A stretch of 13,238 nucleotides of DNA from Prevotellaceae bacterium (GTDB taxonomy: Bacteria; Bacteroidota; Bacteroidia; Bacteroidales; Paludibacteraceae), in the NCBI GenBank assembly GCA_031290375.1, contig JAITNR010000037.1, positions 1 to 13,238 of the forward strand, in the 5' to 3' direction. This document shows positions 1 through 6,324 of the stretch, piece after piece. Position 1 is the stretch's first letter; every line of letters starts with the position of its first letter. The notes under the pieces were generated by a model that worked only from the letters and a program-made list of their open reading frames with translations, was not told where the DNA came from and did not search any database. Position numbers and translations under genes: made by a program.

Positions 1-118
1 TTACATAAAACACGAAATATAGCATAATTAGCCACTACAAAACAACTTTTACTCAAAAAGTGCCATTTTTACACAGTTTAGGGATGGGGATTGGGGGATA
101 GAGTGTCGAAGTCAGGAA
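1..118. repeat. Right-hand 118 bp of a dispersed repeat (copy 1, cut by window edge)
   Basis: This stretch matches 10102-10219 without gaps; I count four mismatches (positions 22, 80, 82 and 83), about 97% identity. In the other copy the match forms the right part of a 199-bp element with 14-bp terminal inverted repeats. Here the right terminus (gtcgaagtcaggaa, 105-118) is present, and the left terminus should lie about 80 bp before the window. The repeat has stop codons in the frames I read and no recognisable protein. Immediately downstream is a 5'-truncated phage gene fragment, so the repeat probably marks an insertion or deletion junction. No target-site duplication can be tested because the left end is missing. 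Confidence 0.85.
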
Positions 119-293
119 ATGGAAGGAAGTACAGCGGCGTGATGTCGGCACAAAGACGTACAAATATGCCGGTGATGCCGGTAGAACGCGCGGAATACTT
201 ACCGGTAGAACCGGGCTTTTGCGCCGTTCTATCTCTAAAAGAGTGGAGCAAACCCGAGCCGTTATTTATTCCGATACCGAATATGGCAAATAA
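102..293 (+). pseudogene. Remnant of a phage virion morphogenesis (Mu gpG-like) protein
   Basis: Read from 102 to the TAA at 291-293, this frame gives about 63 residues. They include KWKEVQRRD (from 117), then ILTGRTGLLRRSISKRV (192-242), then AVIYSDTEYGK. The order W-K/P-x-x-x-R-R, 'IL-x-x-T/S-G-x-LRRSI', 'x-x-I-x-S/T-D-x-x-YA/G' is the signature I know from phage virion morphogenesis/tail-completion proteins related to Mu gpG. Family members continue with a YA-x-x-HN-x-G segment and a C-terminal tail; here a stop follows YGK, and the N-terminal part is missing because the frame opens at a stop inside the repeat at 1-118. There is no start codon in a sensible context. I read it as a dead prophage scrap, not an expressed gene. 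The assignment is from memory of family motifs. Confidence 0.55.
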
Positions 294-460
294 GATAGAA
301 CGGATTACTTATTGACAAAACTCAATCACGCCACCAAGTTGGACATTCCAGCCAACATTGGCAAAGATAACCTTTGGTTTTTGTAAATCCCCCATACTTC
401 TTTTTTGGAAAATATGGGAAATGTAAGAAACGGGGCAAATAAACTTCCTCCATTTCCTCT
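294..460. other. Non-coding remnant between phage scrap and hairpin
   Basis: After the stop at 291-293 the same frame stays open to the TAA at 384-386, giving a tail with LLTKLNHATKLDIPANIGK. This looks protein-like in composition but I do not recognise it, and no start codon or promoter box is visible. It may be the C-terminus of another decayed gene. The rest, 387-460, shows nothing recognisable. Confidence 0.3.
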
Positions 461-505
461 ATATCCCTAACAATCCGCTTGCGGATTGTTAGGGATATTT
501 TTTTT
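461..505 (+). terminator. Perfect 18-bp-stem hairpin followed by T7
   Basis: The arms 461-478 and 481-498 are exact reverse complements, with only TT between them (a four-base loop after the innermost pair opens), and seven T residues follow (499-505). This has the form of a rho-independent terminator on the plus strand. The only upstream plus-strand candidate is the decayed phage fragment, so it may be an orphan terminator of the lost gene or a palindromic repeat. There is no matching A-run on the left side, so it is not obviously bidirectional. An 18-bp perfect stem is longer than a typical intrinsic terminator. Confidence 0.6.
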
Positions 506-590
506 AATTTTGGCGGCATAAATCCGCGTTAAAGTTCCATCTGTCCGAACTGTTTATCGGTAACACGTAATATTTCAACCTGTACAAGAG

Positions 591-610
591 CATGCAAAGA
601 ATTTTGCATG
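591..610 (-). other. Small hairpin downstream of the lyase gene
   Basis: The sequence catgcaaa-gaat-tttgcatg forms an 8-bp stem with a 4-base loop, 39 bp beyond the stop codon of the minus-strand lyase gene. It could be the 3' end structure of that transcript, but no T-run follows it on the minus strand, so a terminator role is only weakly supported. Confidence 0.3.
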
Positions 611-648
611 TGAAACAGTCCTATTTTGCACTAAAAAACATCGATTTT

Positions 649-2031
649 TTACAATTTTTCAAATCTTGCCTGGAAGAATCTGAGTGCTTTGGGTTCATAA
701 ACCATTTTCAAACCACGTGCTTTGTTGCGTTCTTTGTAGAGTTCTATAACGCCGTCAGCAACAATGTCAAAATGCGACTGCGTATAAACCCTGCGCGGAA
801 TGGTAAGGCGAATGGTTTCGAGTTTTGGTTTGTGTTCGTGTCCTGTAATCTTGTCGCGTCCTGCGGAAACGATGCCTCTCTCCATCGCACGAACTCCCGA
901 TTGAACATACAAATCTGCCGCCAAAGACTGAGCAACATACTGCTCTTGCGAAACAGTAGGATAAAAAGTTCTGGCATCAATAAACACGCCGTGTCCTCCA
1001 ATGGGACGAACGATAGGAATACCTGCTGCCACAAGTTTATTGCCAAGATATTCGGATTGAGCAATTCTGTGCCTCATTGTCTCGTCATTGCAAGCCTCAA
1101 TCATACCACGAGCCATTGCCTCCATATCACGTCCAGCCATACCTCCGTAGGTCTGCAAACCCTCATAAACAACCACGAGCGAACGCATCATTGTAGCATC
1201 ATCATCATCGTTGCAAGCAGCAAATCCGCCGATGTTTGTGTGAAAGTCTTTTTTGCCTGAACAAGTGGCAGCGTCTGTGTATGAACACATTTCACGCAAA
1301 ATTTCCTTAACGGTCCTGTTTTCATAGCCTTTTTCACGAACTTTGATAAAATAGGCGTTTTCCATTGCACGAGTAGCGTCAAGCACTACTTTGATGCCGT
1401 TTTCGTGCGCCATTTTACCCACTGCTCTGAGATTTTCCATCGAAACAGGCTGTCCTCCGGCAAGATTAACCGTAACACCGACAGTGATGTAGGCGATGTT
1501 TTTTGCACCTTTTTCTTTGATAAGCTTTTCAAACTTGTTCAAATCTACATTGCCCTTGAACGGATCTTCGTTTGTTGGGTCGTGTGCCTCATCGCAGATA
1601 ACATCTACGAACAGACCGCCTGCCAACTCCTGATGTTCGCGTGTGGTGGTAAAATACATATTTCCCGGAACATATTGACCAGGTTTAATTAATGTTTTGG
1701 AAACCAACTGCTCCGCACCACGCCCCTGATGGGCAGGGATAAGATGCTTGTAACCGAAGCATTCGTACATCGCATTTTCAAGGTGATAGTAATTCTTACT
1801 TCCTGCATAAGCCTCATCGCCGAGCATTAGACCAGCCCATTGGTCTTCGCTCATTGCGTTGGTACCGGAGTCGGTCAAAAGGTCAATGTACACATCTTCA
1901 CTCCTGAGCAGGAAAGTGTTGTAGCCCGCTTCCTTCATTGCCTTTTCGCGATACTCGCGAGTTGTAACTTTCAGAGGCTCAACCATTTTAATTTTATACG
2001 GTTCAGCCATCGGATACTTTTTAAAATCCAT
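649..2031 (-). CDS. tpl: Tyrosine phenol-lyase (beta-tyrosinase), PLP-dependent
   Basis: A 460-residue cytoplasmic fold-type I PLP enzyme of the tryptophanase/tyrosine phenol-lyase family; TPL cleaves L-tyrosine to phenol, pyruvate and ammonia. The PLP lysine is K261 in SGKKD (259-262), with D218 and R221 in LDATR, and HQGRGAE (101-107) as phosphate-binding region. Compared with Citrobacter TPL (offset +4), the residues that distinguish TPL from tryptophanase follow TPL: T128 (TPL Thr124; Asp in tryptophanase), R385 in MERG (TPL Arg381) and F452 (TPL Phe448). Y75 matches TPL Tyr71. Length also fits TPL (about 456) better than E. coli TnaA (471). A second in-frame ATG at codon 8 (MAEP) is a possible alternative start. 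The gene stands alone with its own promoter. An acidic run NDDDD (274-278) comes from a short ATC repeat. Annotation pipelines may label it 'tryptophanase'. Confidence 0.9.
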   Translation of the reverse strand: MDFKKYPMAEPYKIKMVEPLKVTTREYREKAMKEAGYNTFLLRSEDVYIDLLTDSGTNAMSEDQWAGLMLGDEAYAGSKNYYHLENAMYECFGYKHLIPAHQGRGAEQLVSKTLIKPGQYVPGNMYFTTTREHQELAGGLFVDVICDEAHDPTNEDPFKGNVDLNKFEKLIKEKGAKNIAYITVGVTVNLAGGQPVSMENLRAVGKMAHENGIKVVLDATRAMENAYFIKVREKGYENRTVKEILREMCSYTDAATCSGKKDFHTNIGGFAACNDDDDATMMRSLVVVYEGLQTYGGMAGRDMEAMARGMIEACNDETMRHRIAQSEYLGNKLVAAGIPIVRPIGGHGVFIDARTFYPTVSQEQYVAQSLAADLYVQSGVRAMERGIVSAGRDKITGHEHKPKLETIRLTIPRRVYTQSHFDIVADGVIELYKERNKARGLKMVYEPKALRFFQARFEKL

Positions 2032-2110
2032 AATCGTCTTATTTTTAAATATTTATAAATTATTCTATTTCTGGATTAAATTGAATACTCCCTCCTTCTA
2101 TTTCTGATTG

Positions 2111-2143
2111 CAAATTTAATTCTTTTTTCCGAAATTATAACAA
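2111..2143 (-). promoter_or_regulatory. Bacteroidota-type promoter of the lyase gene
   Basis: On the minus strand the -7 box TAAATTTG (2111-2118) matches TAnnTTTG exactly, with a TTG (2141-2143) 22 bases upstream as the -33 element. The box is about 80 bp from the ATG, leaving a leader of roughly 70 nt. Confidence 0.6.
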
Positions 2144-2184
2144 AAAAAAATTACAGGCTAAATCTTTTTTTATGCACTGTCAAT

Positions 2185-2503
2185 AATGAATAATGAACAA
2201 TGGGGTAACATTGTGTTGTATTGATTATGTGAATTATCCACTTATCAAGCTGTATGGGTTGAATTAGTATCATTGTTCAACCCTATGGGTTGAGGTGTTG
2301 GCAGTTTTCAGCCGTAAGTTTTACTTACGGTTATTGACATTCTGTCCTACGGACACAAGCGTTCCTGCATTCTCCAGCCGTTTCACTTATGGCTGAAGAC
2401 AACGTTCAAGGGCAATGACGGCACTTTTGGAAGTGATTCAGGTATTAGATACGATATTCATTTCACTTTTCATACTACTATTCCCCATTGTTCATTATTC
2501 ATT
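2185..2503. repeat. 319-bp intergenic block bounded by perfect 21-bp inverted repeats
   Basis: Arms 2185-2205 and 2483-2503 are exact reverse complements, built from AATGAATAATGAACAATGGGG-type units (21 bases). The interior has no open frame I can support; it contains several small hairpins (listed separately). There is no transposase and I see no clear target duplication. It may be a miniature inverted-repeat element or two oppositely oriented copies of the ATTCATT/GTTCATT simple repeat common in intergenic DNA of this phylum. A 13-base piece of the right arm (attcattgttcat, 2497-2509) recurs at 4452-4464. Confidence 0.6.
2278..2354. repeat. Cluster of three short hairpins
   Basis: Three small perfect stem-loops follow one another: caaccc-tat-gggttg (2278-2292), ccgtaagt-ttt-acttacgg (2312-2330) and tgtcc-tac-ggaca (about 2342-2354). 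Each has a three-base loop with TAC, TAT or TTT. They lie inside the inverted-repeat block and encode nothing obvious. Similar short 'CCC-TAT/TAG-GGG' palindromes are scattered in Bacteroidota intergenic DNA. A related hairpin, cagcc...ggctg, follows near 2377-2395. Confidence 0.55.
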
Positions 2504-2590
2504 GTTCATTAATATGAAGCCCCAGTAACAATTGAAAAGTTATTTTTTCATAAAAAGAGTAAAAACTCTCTTTTTTTAGCCAAGAGTTTT

Positions 2591-2620
2591 TTTGTTTATT
2601 GAGAATAATTTATACCTTTG
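2591..2620 (+). promoter_or_regulatory. Promoter of the ECF sigma unit
   Basis: TTTG at 2591-2594 and TACCTTTG at 2613-2620, separated by 18 bases, match the primary-sigma consensus of Bacteroidota (TTTG, about 19 bases, TAnnTTTG). Transcription would start near 2627, only a few bases before the ATG at 2634, so the leader is very short. This rules out the upstream TTG at 2592 as the translation start because it lies within the promoter. Confidence 0.7.
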
Positions 2621-2633
2621 CAAAAAAAAGTTT

Positions 2634-3191
2634 ATGAATATAAACAGAGAGGAATTAGATAAAATAACCGAATTGCTCAGAGATGAAAAGAGTCGCACTG
2701 ATGCCTTTTCTTCTCTTGTGCGTATGATGCAGAAGCCGCTCTACTGGCATATTCGCAAGATGGTGTTGAACCACGATGATGCTGACGATTTGTTGCAGAA
2801 TACTTTTATGAAAGCGTGGTATGCGATTGATTCTTTCAGAGGCGAAAGCCAAATTCATACTTGGTTGTATCGCATAGCTTCAAACGAAACACTCACTTTT
2901 CTTGCTGCGCAGCGTATGAAAAATGTAACTTCTTCGCTCGAAATGGAAGAATTGCTACTGTCCAACCTCAGGGCAGACACATATTTTAATGGCGATGAAC
3001 TACAAGAAAAACTTCAACAAGCAATCCTTTCCTTGCCTGAAAAACAGCGTCTTGTCTTCAATATAAGATATTTTGACAACGTAAAATACGAGGATATGGA
3101 AAAAATGTTAAACACTTCGGCAGGAGCGTTAAAAGCCTCTTATCATCACGCTGTAAAAAAAATAGAAGCATTTTTTAAGGAGGAAAATTAA
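2634..3191 (+). CDS. ECF-type RNA polymerase sigma factor
   Basis: A 185-residue sigma-70 family protein of extracytoplasmic-function type. Region 2 spans about residues 25-90, with the core-binding/-10 motif DADDLLQNTFMKAW (49-62), SFRGESQIHTWLYRIASN (67-84). Region 4 spans about 130-180, with LSLPEKQRLVFNIRYFDNVKYEDM (helix-turn-helix including ALKASYHHAVKKI). No region 1.1 or 3, as expected for the ECF class. Start chosen at the ATG at 2634, because an in-frame TTG at 2592 would put the promoter inside the gene. It is followed, after 146 bp, by a single-pass membrane protein and then a Spy/CpxP-like secreted protein, an arrangement typical of envelope-stress sigma units in Bacteroidota. 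It probably directs core polymerase to envelope-related genes; the targets are not visible here. Confidence 0.92.
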   Translation: MNINREELDKITELLRDEKSRTDAFSSLVRMMQKPLYWHIRKMVLNHDDADDLLQNTFMKAWYAIDSFRGESQIHTWLYRIASNETLTFLAAQRMKNVTSSLEMEELLLSNLRADTYFNGDELQEKLQQAILSLPEKQRLVFNIRYFDNVKYEDMEKMLNTSAGALKASYHHAVKKIEAFFKEEN

Positions 3192-3337
3192 ACCTTTCGA
3201 GTAGCGTAATGTCAAAGATTTGCAGGAAATACGACATGCAACAAAATAATTGCAACCTGTTGCACAAACCAGTGTAAACTCTGGCTTTCGACTGACAAAA
3301 TGCTTAGCAAATATTTAATCATAAATATAGAATAATT

Positions 3338-3688
3338 ATGACACACAATTTTAATTTTGAAGAAAATAGTACAGACAATCCTTTCTGTGTGCCTGACGGG
3401 TATTTTGAGGATTTTGCATTAAAAATGGATAGAGCCATTAAACCTGTAGAAATCTCTATTTGGCAGAAATCCAAGCCTTATTTATATGTAGCGGCAATGT
3501 TTGTTATGATTTTTGCTGTAGGATTAATTTTTTACAGAACAAATAAACTTGACGCAAACATCGCTGAAAACAGACAGGTTACTGTTTATAGCGAAACAGC
3601 CAACGAAATCCTGCTTGATGATGTGAATGAAGATATTTTAACCGAATATATTTTGGCAAATGCAAGTTATCAATTACAAAATAACTGA
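3338..3688 (+). CDS. Single-pass membrane protein, candidate anti-sigma factor
   Basis: 116 residues, with a soluble N-terminal part of about 47 residues carrying NPFCVPDGYFEDFALKM (14-30), one hydrophobic segment at about 48-66 (YLYVAAMFVMIFAVGLIFY), and a C-terminal part of about 50 residues that would be periplasmic. The 'F-x-VP-x-GYFE-x-F' start is a recurring pattern in small Bacteroidota membrane proteins encoded beside ECF sigma genes. It lacks a recognisable zinc-binding (ZAS) His-Cys motif. The position between the sigma gene and a Spy-like sensor suggests it holds the sigma factor at the membrane, but this is inference. The 146-bp gap from the sigma gene has no clear promoter box; the 39-bp gap to the next gene favours co-transcription. 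Confidence 0.75.
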   Translation: MTHNFNFEENSTDNPFCVPDGYFEDFALKMDRAIKPVEISIWQKSKPYLYVAAMFVMIFAVGLIFYRTNKLDANIAENRQVTVYSETANEILLDDVNEDILTEYILANASYQLQNN

Positions 3689-3727
3689 GTTTATTGGGAC
3701 AGAAATCAAAATAAAACAGAAAATACT

Positions 3728-4198
3728 ATGAATAAATTTAAAATGACCCTGTTGTTGTGTATTGCGCTTGATTTTGCTTTTGCCAGTGCTCAAAGCACCA
3801 TAACCAAAGATGAGCAAAAGGCAAAATTGAACAACGAAAAGAATGTATTTTTTACGCGCAAGATAAATTTGACATTGGAGCAGGCACCTCGCTTTTGGGC
3901 TTTGTACAATGAGTATCAAGACAATGATAAAGATTTGCGTCAGCATGAAAAAGAAATCAGGCAAAAGACTGTCAAAGACAATCTCTCAGAAGCACAGTGC
4001 AGGGAACTGTTTGTGGAACTGATGGGAATTGACAGGCAGCGGTATGAATTGAAGAAAAAATTCTATGAGTCGCTTGACGGAGTGTTGTTGCCTGTGCAGA
4101 AAATAATGTTCTACGATGCTACGTGGGAATATAAAAATGTTCTGCTTGACAAATTGAAGCCCGAACCGACACCTCCTCAAAAATTCTCGAAAAAGTAA
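3728..4198 (+). CDS. Secreted Spy/CpxP-like 'sensor of ECF sigma' protein
   Basis: 156 residues with a signal peptide: basic start (MNKFK), hydrophobic core at about 6-19, and probable cleavage after ASA (19-21), so it is exported. The mature part is mostly charged helix. FFTRKINLTLEQAPRFWALYNEY (41-63) matches the 'LNLT-x-EEA-x-KFW-x-x-YNEY' motif of proteins annotated as sensor of ECF-type sigma factor, distantly related to the LTxxQ repeats of Spy and CpxP. A second helical block ends in LLPVQKIMFYDATWEYK (120-136), corresponding to the usual C-terminal 'L-P-x-x-K' helix. In this family the protein is thought to sense misfolded protein or metal stress in the periplasm and act through the anti-sigma factor. 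Third gene of the apparent sigma unit. Confidence 0.8.
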   Translation: MNKFKMTLLLCIALDFAFASAQSTITKDEQKAKLNNEKNVFFTRKINLTLEQAPRFWALYNEYQDNDKDLRQHEKEIRQKTVKDNLSEAQCRELFVELMGIDRQRYELKKKFYESLDGVLLPVQKIMFYDATWEYKNVLLDKLKPEPTPPQKFSKK

Positions 4199-4204
4199 TT
4201 TTTT

Positions 4205-4235
4205 TTGTTGATTAAGAAAAAAAAGTGTAACTTTG
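4205..4235 (+). promoter_or_regulatory. Promoter of tRNA-Cys
   Basis: TAACTTTG at 4228-4235 matches TAnnTTTG, with TTGTTG at 4205-4210 placed 17-20 bases upstream as the -33 region. The predicted start, near 4241, is about six bases before the mature tRNA. Confidence 0.6.
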
Positions 4236-4246
4236 CACTCTGAAAT

Positions 4247-4320
4247 GGTTCCTTGACCGAGTGGTTAGGTAGCGGTCTGCAAAACCGTCTACAGCAGTTC
4301 GAATCTGCTAGGAACCTCCA
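4247..4320 (+). tRNA. tRNA-Cys (anticodon GCA)
   Basis: Complete cloverleaf. The acceptor stem GGTTCCT (4247-4253) pairs with AGGAACC (4310-4316), followed by discriminator T and an encoded CCA (4318-4320). The anticodon stem GCGGT/ACCGT closes the seven-base loop CTGCAAA, with anticodon GCA at 4279-4281. The T-arm is GCAG-TTCGAAT-CTGC. The first anticodon-stem pair is a G-T wobble. It is separated from the sigma unit by its own promoter. Confidence 0.96.
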
Positions 4321-4321
4321 A

Positions 4322-4364
4322 ACAGCCAAATTCCGATTTTTGAAAAGAAGTCGGAATTTGCTGT
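4322..4364 (+). other. Hairpin just downstream of tRNA-Cys
   Basis: Arms caaattccga (4327-4336) and tcggaatttg (4351-4360) pair over 10 bp, extended by acag/ctgt across a one-base bulge. It starts two bases after the tRNA. No T-run follows, so it may be a processing or 3'-end structure rather than a canonical terminator. Confidence 0.5.
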
Positions 4365-4371
4365 TCGTGGG

Positions 4372-4568
4372 ATTAGTTGAAAATTGAAAGCAGGTAGAAC
4401 GGCTATTATAGCAAAATGGAATAGAATAAGTCCGCAGAGAACGTATTCACTATTCATTGTTCATACATCTTTTCGCCATTGCAAGCGGAGCGAAGCAATG
4501 ATGCGAAGTCCAAGCACAATTTTTAATTTCACTTTGGTATTACGTCATCCTTTCAATTTTCAACTAAT
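4372..4568. repeat. 197-bp block bounded by perfect 19-bp inverted repeats
   Basis: Arms 4372-4390 and 4550-4568 are exact reverse complements (core agttgaaaattgaaag). The interior has no supportable gene; it includes the 13-base attcattgttcat motif (4452-4464) also found in the arm of the 319-bp block at 2185-2503, and a nested palindromic repeat at 4477-4500. No transposase gene and no clear target-site duplication. It could be a miniature inverted-repeat element, or two opposed copies of a TTGAAAA-type simple repeat. Confidence 0.6.
4477..4500. repeat. Short palindromic dispersed repeat (CATTGC...GCAATG)
   Basis: The ends cattgc and gcaatg pair around an AGCGGAGCGA-rich centre. The pattern 'CATTGCGAGCG...AGCGAAGCAATG' is a dispersed intergenic palindrome I recognise from many bacterial genomes; translated, it gives the telltale HCKRSEA peptide. 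It is nested in the 197-bp block and has no coding role here. Confidence 0.55.
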
Positions 4569-4625
4569 ACTTGGCACTGGCTTATGAGCTAAGTAATTCT
4601 TTATTTTTTATCACCTAAAATGTAT

Positions 4626-4633
4626 TAACTTTG
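4626..4633 (+). promoter_or_regulatory. Promoter -7 box of rlmD
   Basis: TAACTTTG at 4626-4633 matches TAnnTTTG and is followed by CACTT, identical to the tRNA-Cys box context. No good TTG element lies at -33. The leader would be about 25 nt. Confidence 0.5.
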
Positions 4634-4662
4634 CACTTAAAGTCTGAAATCACAAAAAATAT

Positions 4663-6069
4663 ATGTCAAAAAACAAAAAACCGCTACCCTGTTTGGAGAA
4701 AATTCTTATAACAGACGTGGCTGCCGAAGGCAAGGCAATAGCCAAACAGGACGATTTGGTGATTTTTACTCAGTACGCTGTACCTGGCGATATAGTTGAT
4801 ATTCAATTAACTAAAAAGAAGAAAAATTATGCGGAGGGACGTGTAATTAAATTTCATCAATACTCTAATGAGCGTTGTGATGCTGTTTGTGAGCATTTTG
4901 GCGTATGTGGCGGTTGCAAATGGCAACTTTTGCCCTACGAAAAGCAGCTTTTTTACAAACAAAAGCAAGTTCAGGACAATCTTACTCGAATTGCTAAGGT
5001 AGAACTCCCTGAAATTCACCATATTATCGGGTCAAAGCAGATTTATTTTTATAGAAACAAATTGGAATTTACCTTTTCCAATCGCAAATGGCTACAGAAT
5101 GTTGATATGGCTGAAAATGAAAAAAACATGAACGGGGTAGGCTTCCACATTCCCGGTATGTTTGATAAGGTTTTGGACATAAACCGTTGTTGGTTGCAGG
5201 AGGATATTTCAAATCAAATCCGCAACGAAATTCGCCGTTATGCTTTTGACAATAGCTTGACATTCTTCGATTTACGCAATCAGCAAGGGTTGTTGCGAAC
5301 TTTAATGATAAGGAATACAACCATTGGCGAACTTATGGTGGTTTTGGTGTTTTTCTATGACAATAAAGATGTGATTAATAATATTTTAACTCATATAAAG
5401 AATAAATTTCCACAAATCACCTCTTTGCTTTATGTAGTAAATTCCAAACGCAACGACACGATAACCGACCAAACAATCAATCTTTTTGACGGAAACGATT
5501 TTATAGTCGAGCAAATGGAAGATTTGAAGTTTAAAATTGGGGCAAAGTCGTTTTATCAGACTAACAGCCGTCAAGCGTATGAACTTTACAAGGTAGTTCG
5601 TAATTTTGCCAACTTAGCTGATAATGAGTTAGTTTATGACCTGTACACAGGTACAGGCACAATAGCCAATTTTGTGGCAAAAAATGCAAAAAAGGTAATT
5701 GGAATAGAATACGTGCCTGAAGCAATCGAAGACGCAAAGAAAAATGCCGAAATCAATGGCATAGAGAATACTCTCTTTTTTGCAGGCGATATGAAAGATG
5801 TGTTAAATACCTCATTTATAAAAATTTACGGTAAGCCTGACGTGATTATTACCGACCCGCCGCGTGCAGGAATGCACGATGATGTGATAAAAACCATTAT
5901 TTTTGCTCAACCGCAACGGATAGTTTACGTGAGTTGCAACCCTGCTACGCAGGCGAGGGATTTGCAGTTTTTGGACGAAAAATACAATGTTACAGCTGTC
6001 CAACCCGTAGATATGTTTCCACATACGCACCACGTTGAAAATGTTATACTATTGACTATCAAGCACTAA
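4663..6069 (+). CDS. rlmD: 23S rRNA (uracil-5)-methyltransferase, RlmD family
   Basis: 468 residues. An N-terminal TRAM-like RNA-binding domain (about 10-65) is followed by an iron-sulfur cluster site with C76, C82 and C85 (CEHFGVCGGC) and C176. The SAM-binding methyltransferase domain begins near 320: VYDLYTGTGTIANF (324-337), IGIEYVPEAI (346-355), TDPPRAG (397-403). The catalytic cysteine is C425 in VSCNP and the general base is E459 in HVENV. The enzyme makes m5U in 23S rRNA (U1939 in E. coli numbering for RlmD); a related RlmC/RlmCD or TrmA-like specificity cannot be excluded from sequence alone, since all share this core. All catalytic and cluster residues are present, so it should be active. 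Transcribed alone from its own promoter. Confidence 0.92.
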   Translation: MSKNKKPLPCLEKILITDVAAEGKAIAKQDDLVIFTQYAVPGDIVDIQLTKKKKNYAEGRVIKFHQYSNERCDAVCEHFGVCGGCKWQLLPYEKQLFYKQKQVQDNLTRIAKVELPEIHHIIGSKQIYFYRNKLEFTFSNRKWLQNVDMAENEKNMNGVGFHIPGMFDKVLDINRCWLQEDISNQIRNEIRRYAFDNSLTFFDLRNQQGLLRTLMIRNTTIGELMVVLVFFYDNKDVINNILTHIKNKFPQITSLLYVVNSKRNDTITDQTINLFDGNDFIVEQMEDLKFKIGAKSFYQTNSRQAYELYKVVRNFANLADNELVYDLYTGTGTIANFVAKNAKKVIGIEYVPEAIEDAKKNAEINGIENTLFFAGDMKDVLNTSFIKIYGKPDVIITDPPRAGMHDDVIKTIIFAQPQRIVYVSCNPATQARDLQFLDEKYNVTAVQPVDMFPHTHHVENVILLTIKH

Positions 6070-6324
6070 GCGGCTTATTTTCTTTTGTTTGATTTAATTA
6101 ACAATATTTAACGTGCAAAATAAATTCATTTAAACCGTTAATTTACAAAAACTAAAAAGATTACAAGGCGAGTTAGTAGAAAAGGGAATTGCACACTTTT
6201 AGCAAGATTGTGCAATCTTTGCCCAAATTTAGATAAAAAAATATTCCCAAGTGAAAAAATTACTGTTACTTTGCACTTCCAAAAAAGTATTAATAATAAA
6301 GTATTAACTAAAAACATTTTTATT
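6070..6324 (+). promoter_or_regulatory. acpP-fabF leader region with hairpin and degenerate promoter
   Basis: A 255-bp AT-rich spacer. The hairpin gcaagattg-tg-caatctttgc (6202-6222) has an inner stem of five to six exact pairs around TG. TTACTTTG at 6266-6273, followed by CACTT, is one base off the TAnnTTTG box and shares the CACTT context with the tRNA-Cys and rlmD promoters; it would give a leader of about 45 nt. The hairpin lies upstream of it and could be an operator or the 3' structure of rlmD. No known fatty-acid regulator site is recognised. Confidence 0.4.

Noticed and set aside
91..315. 74-codon plus-strand open frame starting with TTG
   Set aside because: It begins inside the repeat, has no family resemblance, and the adjacent frame (102-293) carries the phage-like motifs.
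322..519. 65-codon minus-strand open frame
   Set aside because: It is read through the perfect hairpin at 461-498 and gives a Trp/Cys-rich sequence with no known relation.
592..1260. 222-codon plus-strand open frame opposite the lyase gene
   Set aside because: It is antisense to a well-conserved enzyme, its protein is rich in Ser, Asn, His and Cys with no recognisable domain, and it has no promoter box.
2278..2354. CRISPR-like repeat array
   Set aside because: The hairpins differ in sequence and spacing, and there are no constant repeats with unique spacers.
2552..2577. Terminator before the sigma gene (AGAGT/ACTCT stem with T7)
   Set aside because: The stem is only five pairs in very A/T-rich sequence and no plus-strand gene lies upstream, so it is not convincing.
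4384..4587. 67-codon plus-strand open frame after tRNA-Cys
   Set aside because: It runs through the inverted-repeat block and translates a dispersed palindrome (HCKRSEA), a common false gene.
6202..6222. Riboswitch upstream of acpP
   Set aside because: A single short hairpin without any conserved aptamer core that I can recognise, and it probably lies before the transcription start.
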